A stretch of DNA of 64,000 nt, from the NCBI RefSeq assembly GCF_947179515.1, contig NC_067473.1, positions 84,102,013-84,166,012 of the forward strand, read 5' to 3'. Numbering within the stretch: the stretch's first letter is position 1; each line of letters opens with the position of its first letter. Both the position numbers and the translations under genes were made by a program. This document shows, piece by piece, positions 12,610-22,756 of the stretch. Source of the stretch: Apodemus sylvaticus (Eukaryota > Chordata > Mammalia > Rodentia > Muridae). A model generated the notes under the pieces. It ran no database searches. It was given only the letters and a program-made list of their open reading frames with translations, and had not been told where the DNA came from.

Positions 12610-13599
12610 AAGACAATGAGCCTGAAAAGGACAATGAGCCCGAAAAAGAGAGCTCAGAGAATAAAGATACATGTGAATCTAAGTCATCTGATACTGGGTC
12701 ACCTAGTGCCCCCCAAAAGATTCTGAGACTAAGACGGTCAGATAAAGTTTAAAGGAAGAAAGAACAAAATTGATTAGGCAGGTTCAAGAGAAGGAAGACC
12801 TTCTTCAGAGGTTAAAGTTAGTCAAGATGTATAGAATAAAGAATGACGTGAAGGAGTTAGAGGATTTAATAAAGAAGTGGAGGAAATGTGGCCAGCGGCT
12901 GCTGTGTGAGCTGCAGTCGATCATGTCCGAGGATGAGGACGAGAAGCTGACCCTCACCGAGTTGATTGACTACTATGGGATAGATGGGAAAGTGTTGCAC
13001 TATAATAGACAAGAAGAAGAATTTACAGGGGTTTGATACTTTTTTTCCCAGGCTTTCCTCCCCTCCCCTTCTTGGGGTGATGGGATTATACTCAGAGCCT
13101 CAAAAAATGTGCTCTGTTCCTGAGCTGTACACTTGGCCCCTTTATAGAATCTCTTTGAGAATGGCATTGAAAAGAAAAATGTTTTAAAGGGAAAAAAAGA
13201 TTTAAACTGTTGTGGCTTAGTGGGAGAAATGTTGAACAGTTTGGAACATTCTGACACAAAATTATAAGACAAAGCTTAGTATTTTGGATATGTTCGCTAA
13301 AGAAAATATTTAAGTATAAAAAGTTAAAATTGTGTTTAAAAGGATGTTTGGATAGTTCTAGAAACCAGGCTTAATACATTGATTTTTGGGGGCAAAAGGT
13401 TTTATATTCAGTATTAAAAAGTAGTCTGTTGGACATCTAAACGTCAGGGGGCAGACATGTAACCTGCCCTCCTGAGTTTATGGCCCTGTCCTCATCTGCT
13501 CAACATGTCTGCCTGCTAATCTAGCAACTAATTAAACTTAATTGTCTAAAAAAATAATAAAAAAATAAAAAATAAATAAATAAAAAATAAATAAAAAAC
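12610..13599 (+). pseudogene. Sfr1: SFR1 processed pseudogene, 5'-truncated
   Basis: Retrocopy of an SFR1-type (MEI5 homologue) mRNA. SFR1 binds SWI5 and helps RAD51 in homologous recombination in the nucleus. The open frame from about 12770 to the stop at 13034-13036 reads like the SFR1 C-terminal coiled coil and tail (KLVKMYRIKND, LHYNRQEEEF). Upstream, 12614-12750 encodes DNEPEK-type tandem units followed by a Ser/Lys-rich linker, matching the rodent-specific repeat part of SFR1. A one-base loss near 12748 puts these two parts in different frames, with a TAA at the join. A 3'UTR follows, with ATTAAA at 13531-13536 and an A-rich tail at 13548-13599. No introns are seen, and exact 9-bp direct repeats flank the copy. 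Only the 3' part of the mRNA was copied. The family call is by memory and needs a search. Confidence 0.78.
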
Positions 13600-13818
13600 T
13601 AAAAGACTGTAAAAGTATTTTGAGCAAATAAATCCACGAATCAAGCAGTTGCTGCCATTATAATTTCTGACAAAATAAATTTCAAACTAACATAAATCAA
13701 AGGAGCTAAAAAAGAACTACTTATAATAATAAAGAGAACAGTTAACCAAGAACACAACTTTCCTACATTTATATGCACCAAACTCTGGTGCACACAATCT
13801 TGTAAAAAGTATAGTAGT
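13600..13818 (+). mobile_element. Ancient LINE-1, segment 2 (endonuclease region)
   Basis: Continues the ORF2 endonuclease region broken by the SFR1 copy: 'taatttctgacaaaataaat', then 'tatgcaccaaactctggtgc'. The first 9 bp are the right copy of the SFR1 target-site duplication. The last 15 bp (13804-13818) are the left target-site duplication of the inverted L1 copy B. Confidence 0.85.
13804..13818 (+). repeat. Target-site duplication, left copy (L1 B)
   Basis: AAAAAGTATAGTAGT, repeated exactly at 16025-16039. A 15-bp exact repeat is typical of L1-mediated target-primed insertion and brackets the two-part L1. Confidence 0.95.
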
Positions 13819-13825
13819 TCTTTGT

Positions 13826-14789
13826 TTAACTCCATACCCCACATTTAATGGGGTTATTTGGTTCTCTGGGCTCTACCTTCTTGAGTTCTTTGTATATATT
13901 AGATATTAGCCCTCTGTCAGATTTAGGGTTGGTGAAGATCCTTTCCCAATCTGTTGGTTGATGTTTTGTCCTTTTGACAGTGTCCTTTGCCTTACAGAAA
14001 CTTTGTAATTTTATGAGGTCCCATTTGTCAATTCTTGATCTTAGAGCGTAAGCTATTGGTGCTCTATTCAGGAACTTTTCCCCTGTGCCCATGTCCTCCA
14101 GGGTCTTCCCCAGTTTCTTTTCTATTAGTTTCAGTGTGTCAGGTTTTATGTGGAGGTCCTTGATCCATTTGGAGTTGAGCTTGGTACAAGGAGATAAGAG
14201 TGGATCAATTCGCATTCTTCTGCATGCTGACCTCCAATTGAACCAGCACCATTTGTTGAAAAGACTATCTTTTTTCCACTGGATGCTTTCAGCTCCTTTG
14301 TCAAAGGCCAAGTGACCATAGGTGTGTGGGTTCATTTCTGGGTCTTCAATCCTATTCCATTGATCAGCTTGCCTGACATTGTACCAATACCAATGCAGTT
14401 TTTATCACTATTGCTCTGTAGTAAAGTTTGAGGTCCGGGATACTGAATCCCCCTGAAGTTCTTTTACTGTTGAGAATAGTTTTAGCTATCCTGGGTTTTT
14501 TGCTATTCCAGATGAATTTGAGCATTGCTCTTTCTAGCTCTATGAAGAACTGGGTTGGGATTTTTATGGGGATAGCATTGAATCTGTAGATTGCCTTTGG
14601 CAAGATGACCATTTTAACTATATTAATCCTGCCAACCCATGAGCATGGAAGATTTTTCCATTTTTTGAGATCTTCTTCGATTTCCTTCTTCAGAGATCTG
14701 AAGTTCTTGTCATATAGGTCTTTCACTTGTTTGGTTAGAGTCATCCCAAGATACTTTATGCTGTTTGTGGCTATTGTGAAGGGTGTCAT
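13826..14789 (-). pseudogene. LINE-1 ORF2 fragment, inverted half of copy B
   Basis: Two minus-strand frames carry the ORF2 region after the RT active site. The upstream one (14364-14789) begins in the conserved MTPFTIATNSIKYLG region. The downstream one (13826-14335) covers MNPHTYGHLAFDKG through the segment before the Cys-rich end. A frameshift separates them. The remaining RT sequence continues to about 15186, including LARTS-type and Y/FADD-region codons read with shifts. It cannot be expressed as ORF2p. Confidence 0.9.
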
Positions 14790-15186
14790 TTCCCTAATTT
14801 CTTTCTCAGTCTGCTTATCCTTTGAGTATATAAAGGCTACTGATTTGCTTGCATTGATTTTTGTAGCCAGCCACTTTGTTGAAGTTTATCAGCTGTAGGA
14901 GTTCTCTAGTAGAGTTTTTGGGGTCACTTAAGTATACTATCATATCGTCTGCAAATAGTGATACTTTGACTTCTTCCTTTCCAATTTGTATCCCTTTGAC
15001 CTCCTTATGTTGTCTAATTGCTCTAGCTAGGACTTCAAGAACTATATTGAAAAGATATGGAGAGAGGGGCAGCCTTGTCTAGTCCCTGATTTTAGTGGGA
15101 TTGCTTCAAGTTTCTCTCCATTTAGTTTGACGTTGGCTACTGGATTGCTGTATATTGCTTTTACTATGTTTAGATATGGGCCTTGA

Positions 15187-15778
15187 ATTTTCACATGAAG
15201 AACTTTGGAGGGCTGAGAAACACCTTAAGAAATGCTCAACATCATTAATCATTAGGGAAATGCAAATCAAAACAACCCTGAGATTTCACCTCACACCAGT
15301 CAGAATGGCTAAGGTCAAAAACTCAGGAGACAGCAGGTGTTGACAAGGATGTGGAGAAAGAGGAACACTCCTCCACTGCTGGTGGGATTGCAAGATGGTG
15401 CAACCACTTTGGAAATCAGTCTGGCAGTTCCTCAGAAAACTGGGCATGACACTTCCTGAGGACCCTGCTATACCACTCCTGGGCATATACCCAGAGGATT
15501 CTTCAGCATGCAATAAGGACACATGCTCCACTATGTTCATAACAGCCCTATTTGTAGTAGCCAGAAGCTGGAAAGAACCCAGGTATCTTTCAACGGAGGA
15601 ATGGATACCAAAAAAAATGTGGTATATTTACACAATGGAGTACTATTCAGCCATTAGAAACAATGAATTCATGAAATTCGTAGACAAATGGATGGAGCTG
15701 GAGAACATCATACAAAGTGAGGTAACACAGTCTCATAAGATCAATCATGGTATGCACTCATTGATAAGTGGATATTAG
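15187..15778 (+). pseudogene. LINE-1 ORF2 C-terminal fragment, direct half of copy B
   Basis: Plus-strand ORF2 C-terminal region, with a TGA near 15341-15343 just before the Cys-rich segment and an open frame to the normal ORF2 stop at 15776-15778 (ending ...HSLISGY). The Cys-rich end that normally aids ORF2p RNA binding is interrupted. Confidence 0.88.
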
Positions 15779-16024
15779 CCTAGAAACTTTGAATACCCAA
15801 GACATAATCCACATATTAAATGATGTCCAAAAAGAATGGAGGAGTGGCCCCTGGTTCTGGAAAGACTCAGTGCAACAGTATAGGGGAATACCAGAACAGG
15901 GAAGTGGGAAGGGGTAGATGGAGGAACAGGGGGAGAGAAGAGGGCTTATGGGACTTGCGGGGAGTGGGGACCCAGAAAGGGGGAAATCATTTGAAATGTA
16001 AATAAAAAATATATCAATAAGGAA

Positions 16025-16645
16025 AAAAAGTATAGTAGTGGAATTGAAGACACTAATGTTAACTCATTGATAGTAAGTGATTTCAATACTCGACTTTCTT
16101 TAAGTTATCTGGACAAAAAGTACAAACACAAATATCAGAACTAAATGATAGCAAACATCAAATGAGCTGACTAGATATCCACAGAATATCCCACACAGAC
16201 ACCAAAGAGAATATATTCTATTCAACAGATATGTTGAATAAATGCTCCTTTAAAACGGGGTACACCCTAGAACACAAAACAAATCTTTAAATATTCAGAT
16301 ATTTTAAAATAACTCTATGCATTCTGTCTGAGAATATCAACAGTAAGTGAGGAGCTTGAAACAGTATGAAAAGCCTTGCACTTAAAACAACCAATACTAG
16401 ATGGATTCAGAATTATGCCAGACTTTCAAAATTATAAAGCTAATTCTTAAATTATTCAGAATAGATAGAGCACTCCCAAACTACTTTTACAATTCCAGTA
16501 TTATTCTAATAGCAAACGAGAGAAAGATGCAGCAAAAAAGTCAATTACAGTCTGATGTCTCTGATAGACATAGATTCAAATATCTTTAAAATACTTGCAA
16601 GATTGAATTGGTATATATCATAAATATCCACCATGAACAAGTTGG
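16025..16645 (+). mobile_element. Ancient LINE-1, segment 3 (ORF2 between EN and RT)
   Basis: Resumes the ancient L1 right after copy B: 'gtgatttcaatactcgactt' corresponds to the endonuclease D-F-N region. It runs to the RT region 'caccatgaacaagttggtg' (the DHQVGF motif, here diverged), where it is cut by the next insertion. The first 15 bp are the right target-site duplication of copy B. Confidence 0.83.
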
Positions 16646-17449
16646 TGTTTTTTAAAGAAAAAGATAAAACAAAAATATAGATTTATTGCATATATTTTGC
16701 AGTGGCTACAATAAAAACAACAAAACCATCCAAATAAAACAACAGCAGCAAAAGTCAAATAAACCCAATGCACAGAAGTTACTCTGTACAATGTCCCCAA
16801 CCCACCAAACTTAAGTGAGAGAACTCTTTCACATTTTCTTCGTTTCTTTGAACTTAGTGGAAAAGTTACACTAAAAAAGTTACATTGCAACAAACCGTCA
16901 CTATAAAAGATGGTGAATACAATTTGGCAGAATTTTAATGTGATTTGAAATAAACCCTATTGAAAAGTTGAGTATGGTCATTTTCCAATTAATATGAAGT
17001 AAAAATAATTTTTGCTCCACTCTGACACATGATCTTGCTTTTGAAGGCCACAACTCCAAGAGTCCACCCAAGACACCTGAAGAGTGCTCATGGCAGTCAG
17101 TTACATCGGGATCTGTGTCTATCAAAATTCATCATAATTTTTCATTAGATCTTTCAGGTAATTGGTAGCATGGCTTCTAACGAGCATATTTCAGTAGTCC
17201 AATATTCCATCCCTGGTTTGCTTTGTCCTCCTTGTTTTTGTCTGAATCCTGCACCAAGTGTGCCAATGGCCTGTGCCTAGTCCAAATCGACATGTAGGAT
17301 CTAATGGCAATCTCATCCTGATCTAACATCCCCTGCTAGTTCAGATCTCAGGAATCCTAGTACTGATCCAGTTCTGACTCAAACCAATCTGAGTCAGAGC
17401 CATTGTCCTCATGAGGAAACATATCAAAATAAGGGTCCATGATTTGCCA

Positions 17450-17886
17450 AAGAATGGATCCCCAGACTCAAACAGTATAGAAAAACAAAGACCATTTTAT
17501 TCTGCAGAAGTCCAGCATTTGGGGGTCAATTATTTACCAAGAAGGAAATGCTTAGGTGAGCTGCAGGCCCAATTCAAAGCAGATTAGGGGAATACCTGGG
17601 AGGGGTAGATGACCTTTATCTGGATTGGTTGGCTTGATCTCTAGGGATATGAAGGGGTTTGGGAGATTGGCTAGGCTATGGGGACATTCCAGAACTGTTG
17701 GGGGCGAGAGGAAGGGGAAGCTGGAAATTTTTTCTGGGAAAGCCTGGAAACTGTCACTAACTGCTCTTGCCTCAGGTGAGGTGGTGGGGCAGCTTCTGAC
17801 GGTGAGCAAACATCTGATTGGCTGCCCACTGCCTGTGGTTTTCCCAGAAACTGACTTGCCTGTACTTGCCCAGTTCTAGGAAACAA
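17450..17886 (-). mobile_element. LTR-like block, minus strand
   Basis: Inserted between the two coding-like parts of the minus-strand retrocopy. Read on the minus strand it has a CCAAT-like 'cagccaatcag' in the upstream half, a 'gaataaaatgg' polyadenylation signal near its end (plus-strand 'ccattttattc', 17492-17502), and roughly 430 bp between candidate TG and CA ends, the size of a solo LTR. I could not find a convincing target-site duplication, so the edges are approximate. Confidence 0.5.
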
Positions 17887-18287
17887 GAAATTGGGGCCTA
17901 GTCTCCTGAACTGCCAACTTGAAGCCTGTCATGGAGTCAATCTCAGTCCTCTCATTAATAATACACTCATTGTGGTTCAGAAAACTAACCCAGTTCTTGC
18001 CAATATCCTCAGGTATTCCCAAAACAACAATCTCCTTTATATGCTTTAAATTCCTAGGGTGCAGAAAGTTGGTGAATTCCTTCCCAATGTCTGTTCAATC
18101 CATGTCAAGTCTGTAGCCTTAAAGTTTTATGTAGTAACTTGATAGCTTCTTTATAAGGGTGTTGTCTTCTGAACTGTCTTGGAACCTGGCAGAGTTTCTT
18201 AGGAAGGTAGGTGTTCTGCTTGGATTCGTCCAGGAAATCTTATCTTTGCCCCATCATAATAATTGTTCACTTTAACAACATCTGTCT

Positions 18288-18289
<2 letters not shown>

Positions 18290-18329
<40 letters not shown>
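18290..18329 (+). repeat. (CA)n microsatellite
   Basis: About 20 CA units, within the unidentified minus-strand retrocopy. Confidence 0.98.
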
Positions 18330-18331
<2 letters not shown>

Positions 18332-18660
18332 GTATGGTATCTATCACTGTCGATTCAATCATCTCCTGCACCTCTCCTTGCTCTTCAATGAACTAAGCTT
18401 ACCAGGGCAGGCATTTGCCTCAGTGGCATCTGGGGACATTCTGAAGCCGCTGCGCTGCTGCTGCTGGCTGCAGGTGCTGGTGTTGCCATTTCCAGAGGAA
18501 ATGGAGCCTGGCAACGAGTGAGCTTTCTGTTCTCCAATGAAGTGCAGGCTTCCACTGACCCAGGATGCTGTTCTACTCAGGCGCCATTGGCCAGGGGGCA
18601 CTGGAGAGGCCTGGACAGCTGCCAAGTCACCAGTTCTGCTGATAGAAAGCTCTCAAGCAG

Positions 18661-18835
18661 TCATATTTATCCAGAAGTTGCAGGGTTGGTTCAAAATATG
18701 CAAGTCATTAAATATCATAAATCATATAACAAACATTTTTTAAAAATCATATTATAATCTCAATAGATGCCAAAAATCCTTTGTCAAAAATCCAACAGGC
18801 TTTAGGATAAAAGTTTGAGAACGTATAAGGAATTC
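18661..18835 (+). mobile_element. Ancient LINE-1, segment 4 (RT region)
   Basis: 'gttgcagggttggttcaaaa' is the L1 RT region just downstream of where segment 3 stopped, and 'atctcaatagatgccaaaaa' is the L1 SLDAEKAFD region. This confirms that 16646-18660 is a later insertion. Confidence 0.82.
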
Positions 18836-19076
18836 ATACATATATATGTATATAAGTGTGTACATATATATGTAAGTATATGTACACAGACATATATAAT
18901 ACATACTGCATATACACACACACATATATATATATACATATATACACATACACACACACGTATAAGCTGTGTGTGTGTCACACACATGTGACACACACAT
19001 GTGACATATGTGTCACACCTAACCCTAACCCTAACACATGTGACATATGTGTCACACACATGTGACAAACCCACAG
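18836..19076 (+). repeat. (TA)n/(CA)n array with near-palindromes and three telomere-like units
   Basis: Mixed TATA/CACA simple repeat, then alternating CACATGTG and GTGACATATGTGTCAC near-palindromes. 19018-19035 is exactly CCTAACCCTAACCCTAAC, three telomere-type hexamers. The short frames here are simple-sequence translations. Confidence 0.9.
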
Positions 19077-19194
19077 GGATCATCATCCTAACTGAGTTAA
19101 AATAAATTGATCTCATTGATTCAGGACACACACGGGGTTATTCATTGTCCCCACTCATTTTCAACACTGTTGACTGGTCTTCTCACTGAACCTT
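19077..19194 (+). mobile_element. Ancient LINE-1, segment 5 (RT region)
   Basis: 'ttcattgtccccactcattt' followed by 'tcaacactgtt' corresponds to the L1 RT sequence 'ctctctccatatcttttcaa', just after the segment interrupted by the simple repeat. Diverged and short. Confidence 0.6.
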
Positions 19195-21907
19195 TGTTTT
19201 AGGATCTCTAACTCTTGGGTGACCCCCTTTGCCTCAGAAGCAGTTTTCTCTTGCTGCTGAAGAAAAATCCTAAGCTTAGGTAGACTGTTCTCCTGTGGAC
19301 CCAGGACCCACCCAGTCACTAGCTTCCACATGACGACCCAGTAAGCCTAAACTTGGTACTTGTTATTTTGTACTTGGTACGTAGGTAGGAACACTTGAAA
19401 ATGTCCCTCATCCAAAGGGAAGCTCTTTATGGCTGTGTCCCTACTAGCGGGATGCCTTCTGGTCTAATTCACAGGCTAAACTTGGTCACTATACCCACCA
19501 GGCAATATCTCTACATGGCCACTTAACTGGCAATTTAAAATCAAACTTATACAAATCTCTTACTAGCGATTCTTAGGCCATGCCCCTTCCCTTCCCCCTC
19601 ATTCTCTCACTGCTTGCTCTCCACTCCCTGTTCCCTGCCCCCTGATCTGCAGCCAAATTCTGGCGGCCATCCACCCTGCACCTCCACCCCATGCTCTGCC
19701 AGGGACTCTGCTCTGCCGAGCCACCCCTGTGTTCCTGTGGCCATCCATCCCTTGCTCTCACTCTTGGTGGCTGCTGTCTGACTATCTTTAGCTTTCCACA
19801 TTCTCTCGCTCCCTGCCTGCCTGTGCTTCTGCCACTGCCACCCCTGCCTACTCACCTCTGCCATCACAGGCGAGAGCTCTCTCTCTCTCTCACTGTCTTG
19901 AGCACACTGAGAGCACACTGTCTTGCTCTCTGGCCTGAGCAGAGTTGCTCGGAGAATTACAGAATGCTATTTCTCGGGCAATAGCTCTCACCCTGCCCTG
20001 CTTGTTTGCTCCTCTGTGTTCCCACAGCCATCTGTTCCCCCCCATCCCCCCTACCCTGCCACACACCCGCCTCCCACCATTACTAGGCTCACCTGCAAGC
20101 TTCAGCCACTGCCCACCTTCTAGCCAAGCTGTGTACCCCTCCCAGTACACTGCTTAGATTTGTCTAAATGTTTGTCTCTACTGTTTCATTCTAAGATACT
20201 TAGCCACTTCTGCCACTTTGTTCTAACATGCAACAAACACATGACTTTCCTCTAGGTCGAGTTTTAGCTTTAGCACCATCTTAACTAAGGACAGGCCCAG
20301 AACCATCCACCATCTTTGTTATGGGCAATTCGGCCGTTGGCTGCCTTGAGGAGTACAGCTGGTCAAAGCTACTTAACCATTAAGATAAAGTTCTTACTCT
20401 ATCCTGCCTTAGTAAATAATGATTTCTAAACAGTAAAGTTTAAAGATCACTGCTTTAAATACATGTTTAGCCTTGTTTTTGCTACTGTCATTAAGACTCA
20501 GTGTGTTCTCTTTATTTGCCAGATACTTTCTGGAACAAGTAACTAAACAAACACAGATTGTCTGAGTCAGATAAATGCTTAATAGACTAGTTCTCAGTCT
20601 TATCAGAAATCTGCTAAATGTAACGTTAAATGTTTACGCTTATGACAGAGAGAGACTCCCAAATCCTGACAGTTTACCCTGCAAGGTCTCAGAAGATATG
20701 GGCCAGGGACAAGACTACTGGGATTGTGGTGTAATGACCACTGAGAAACACTGCTCCACTGCCTTGTCCACTGCCAGGGCTTGGCCTACACTGTGAACAG
20801 AGGATACCATGAAAGTTAAATGTTTCAGATTGCTAAAGTCAAGGTGGGTCATTTCTCATCTCTCAAATGTACCTATTCTGCAGGAAAATGCTTTTGTCTT
20901 CTAGGCCTGATGGCCACATTAACTCTGCCCAAGTTGCCATGGAGACCACGGGGACTTGGGGACTGTTTAGGTAGTAGACTATTGACCAAACTCTGTCATT
21001 TTAATTAATACATGACTCCTAGATTATAATTTGTTCTTTCCAGATTTCTAAGTATATTGCTAGCTAAGCTTGACAGCTAGAAAACAGAGCTAGCTTCTTA
21101 CCCCAAGGTAATCTACCACCTTATTAGCTCATTAGTCGATTTGTTAATAGGTTCAGACTACCAGATGTGTTATCAAAGATAGGCAGGTTTGCCTTGCTCA
21201 CAGGCTTCATGATAAAGGATACACAAGTTCAGATTCAAGCTTTCACAGATGTAACCTTCCATTACTTCCTTATCTAAACTGAGTTTCCAGTGACTAAATG
21301 CTTCATCTTTCCTCTCCTTGCTATGCCATTGTCCTAACATTAGCCAATAGAGTTCTTATAAATTAGCCTAATCGTAATGAAACATTCCACAATACTATCC
21401 AACTTTTATTATCATAAGTTCAAATTTTAAATTTTCTATGGTTGTCTTTTAACTATGGCCTTAAGGTGTTGCTCATGCTAAACCATATAATCAACTATCA
21501 TATTCAGAAGGCCATCAAATTTCCAAGTTTTCTTTAATTGTCTTTTAAATGTAATATATTCAGTCTCCTAGACAGAGGGAAAAAGCCCTTCTTGCTCCTG
21601 CTCCACAAAAGGTTTTTGTCTTCCCTAAGCTCATCTTAAAAGGTCATCATGTTGTTAACAATTTATCTTTTTGTAAACTTATAAGCTACAGGAAACCCAC
21701 TCAGATGGACCTCTCATGGACCAAATAGACTCCATCCAAATAAGTACATATGCCAATCAATAGCATAAGTTCCAAGAGGGTGGGATTCCTGTCCTGTGCC
21801 CTGGGATCGGGACTCCACTCATCCACAACAACTACCAAGACCTAAGGGTTTCAAATGTATAACTAAGAAAAATAGTTTCTCCCGAATATACTTAATGTTA
21901 TTCTCTA

Positions 21908-21963
<56 letters not shown>

Positions 21964-22373
21964 GTATGTGTGTGTATGTATGTGTGTGTGTGTGTTTGTA
22001 CGCGTGCGCGCTCACACACATTTCAGCATCTTGCCAAGTCCATGTGTTTACTCTGAATCTACATCCAGGACAGGTCCAGAGAAGCAACCCACAGATGCTC
22101 CAATGTACTATCACAGACACAGACACAGACACAAACAAAGACACTTCTACTGGACCTGCTCCTTCCTATCTATCCACAGATGGTTCCACAAACCCTGGAC
22201 TGCAAGGAAACAGCCAATTCTCCTAAGACTAAACCAACATACCCATACCCATTTTCTTAGGTTTCCCAGAGACACATTGCCCCAAAGTCATCAAAAAGTA
22301 GCTAAAGATCATGATGAGCCTATTCCTGCTTCACAATCACCTCTTTCAAGTTTTTCTTTTTTTAAAATTAAAC
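19195..22373 (+). mobile_element. Degenerate endogenous retrovirus internal region (probable)
   Basis: Includes a C-rich block (19560-20160) and A+T-rich sequence up to a polypurine tract and LTR at 22374. I see no gag, pol or env reading frame longer than about 100 codons and no reverse transcriptase motif. The call depends on the PPT-LTR junction at its right end. The left limit and any 5' LTR are not identified, and part could be unrelated intergenic DNA. A (TA)n/(TG)n microsatellite lies within it at 21911-22020. Confidence 0.4.
21911..22020 (+). repeat. (TA)n followed by (TG)n
   Basis: About 25 TA units, then an interrupted GT-rich run with CGCGTGCGCG at about 22000, an alternating purine-pyrimidine stretch of the Z-DNA-prone type. 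Confidence 0.97.
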
Positions 22374-22386
22374 CAAAATGGAGGAA
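22374..22386 (+). promoter_or_regulatory. Polypurine tract of a retroviral element
   Basis: A purine-rich segment (AAAATGGAGGAA) immediately precedes the LTR start TGTCAGC. In retroviruses this primes plus-strand DNA synthesis at the edge of the 3' LTR. It places the element's internal region to the left. Confidence 0.55.
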
Positions 22387-22590
22387 TGTCAGCATTCCTT
22401 CTAGAATCAACCCCACAGCTACCTGGCAATAGTCAGGTATGCCTGACTCGGTATAAAAGACACTGTTTTCCTTCTCCTCTCTCTCTTGCTCTCTTACTCT
22501 CTTACCTTCTTATCCTCTAAGCTCTCTGTCCCTTCTTTCCCCATTTCCCTCCCCACTCTTCTTGCCATGTGTTCATGGCCAGCCTCTAGT
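22387..22590 (+). mobile_element. LTR (3' LTR, truncated), plus strand
   Basis: Starts TGTCAGCATTCCTTCTAG, has GGTATAAAAG (TATA box, 22451-22460) about 65 bp in, and a long pyrimidine-rich leader. A second copy of the same family lies on the minus strand at 48003-48426 (TGTTAGCATACCTTCTAG, TATAAAAG, then pyrimidine-rich). Its right part is lost in a (TTC)/(TTG) microsatellite. Confidence 0.65.
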
Positions 22591-22756
22591 TATCTTCTTC
22601 TTGTTCTTCTTGTTGTTCTTCTTCTTGTTGTTGTTAATCTTCTTGTTGTTCTTGTTGTTCTTCTTCTTCTTGTTCTTTTTCTTGTTCTTGTTCTTCTTGT
22701 TCTTCTTGTTCTTCTTGTTATTCTCCTCCTCCTCCTCCTCCTCCTCCTTCTTCCTC
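22591..22756 (+). repeat. (TTC)/(TTG)/(TCC) triplet repeat
   Basis: Interrupted pyrimidine triplet array. The Leu/Val/Phe-rich and Asn/Lys/Arg-rich frames over it are artefacts. Confidence 0.97.

Larger units (their letters stand above)
13819..16024 (+). mobile_element. LINE-1 copy B, 5'-inverted insertion
   Basis: A 5'-truncated L1 whose upstream half lies reversed. 13819-about 15186 is L1 ORF2 on the minus strand (RT and C-terminal region, open frames 13826-14335 and 14364-14789). About 15187-16024 is the adjacent downstream ORF2 end, 3'UTR and A-tail on the plus strand. In element order the two halves are contiguous: the inverted half ends at '...ttaaacaaaga' at its outer edge and the direct half starts 'gaattttcac'. 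The internal junction shows GAATT shared by both strands. This is the known 'twin priming' outcome. The 3'UTR is of the younger type, shared with copy C. Confidence 0.93.
16646..18660 (-). pseudogene. Unidentified minus-strand retrocopy inside the ancient L1
   Basis: A 2 kb insert splits the ancient L1 RT region. Its left edge is a T-run (16646-16652), followed by TTTATT (AATAAA on the minus strand), which suggests the 3' end of a minus-strand mRNA copy. A coding-like minus-strand stretch of about 62 codons lies at 17886-18075, containing EIVVLGIPEDIGKNWVSF. A TGA stands where a Trp codon may have been, and a longer coding-like run lies before it. Another acidic stretch, DNGSDSDWFESELDQY, lies at about 17350-17440. 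An LTR-like block separates them. 18360-18625 is G+C-rich with CAG runs and could be the 5' part. I do not recognise the parent gene. Confidence 0.5.

Noticed and set aside
19018..19035. Chromosome end or telomere
   Set aside because: Only three hexamers, embedded in simple sequence, with ordinary repeats on both sides. It is an interstitial island at most.
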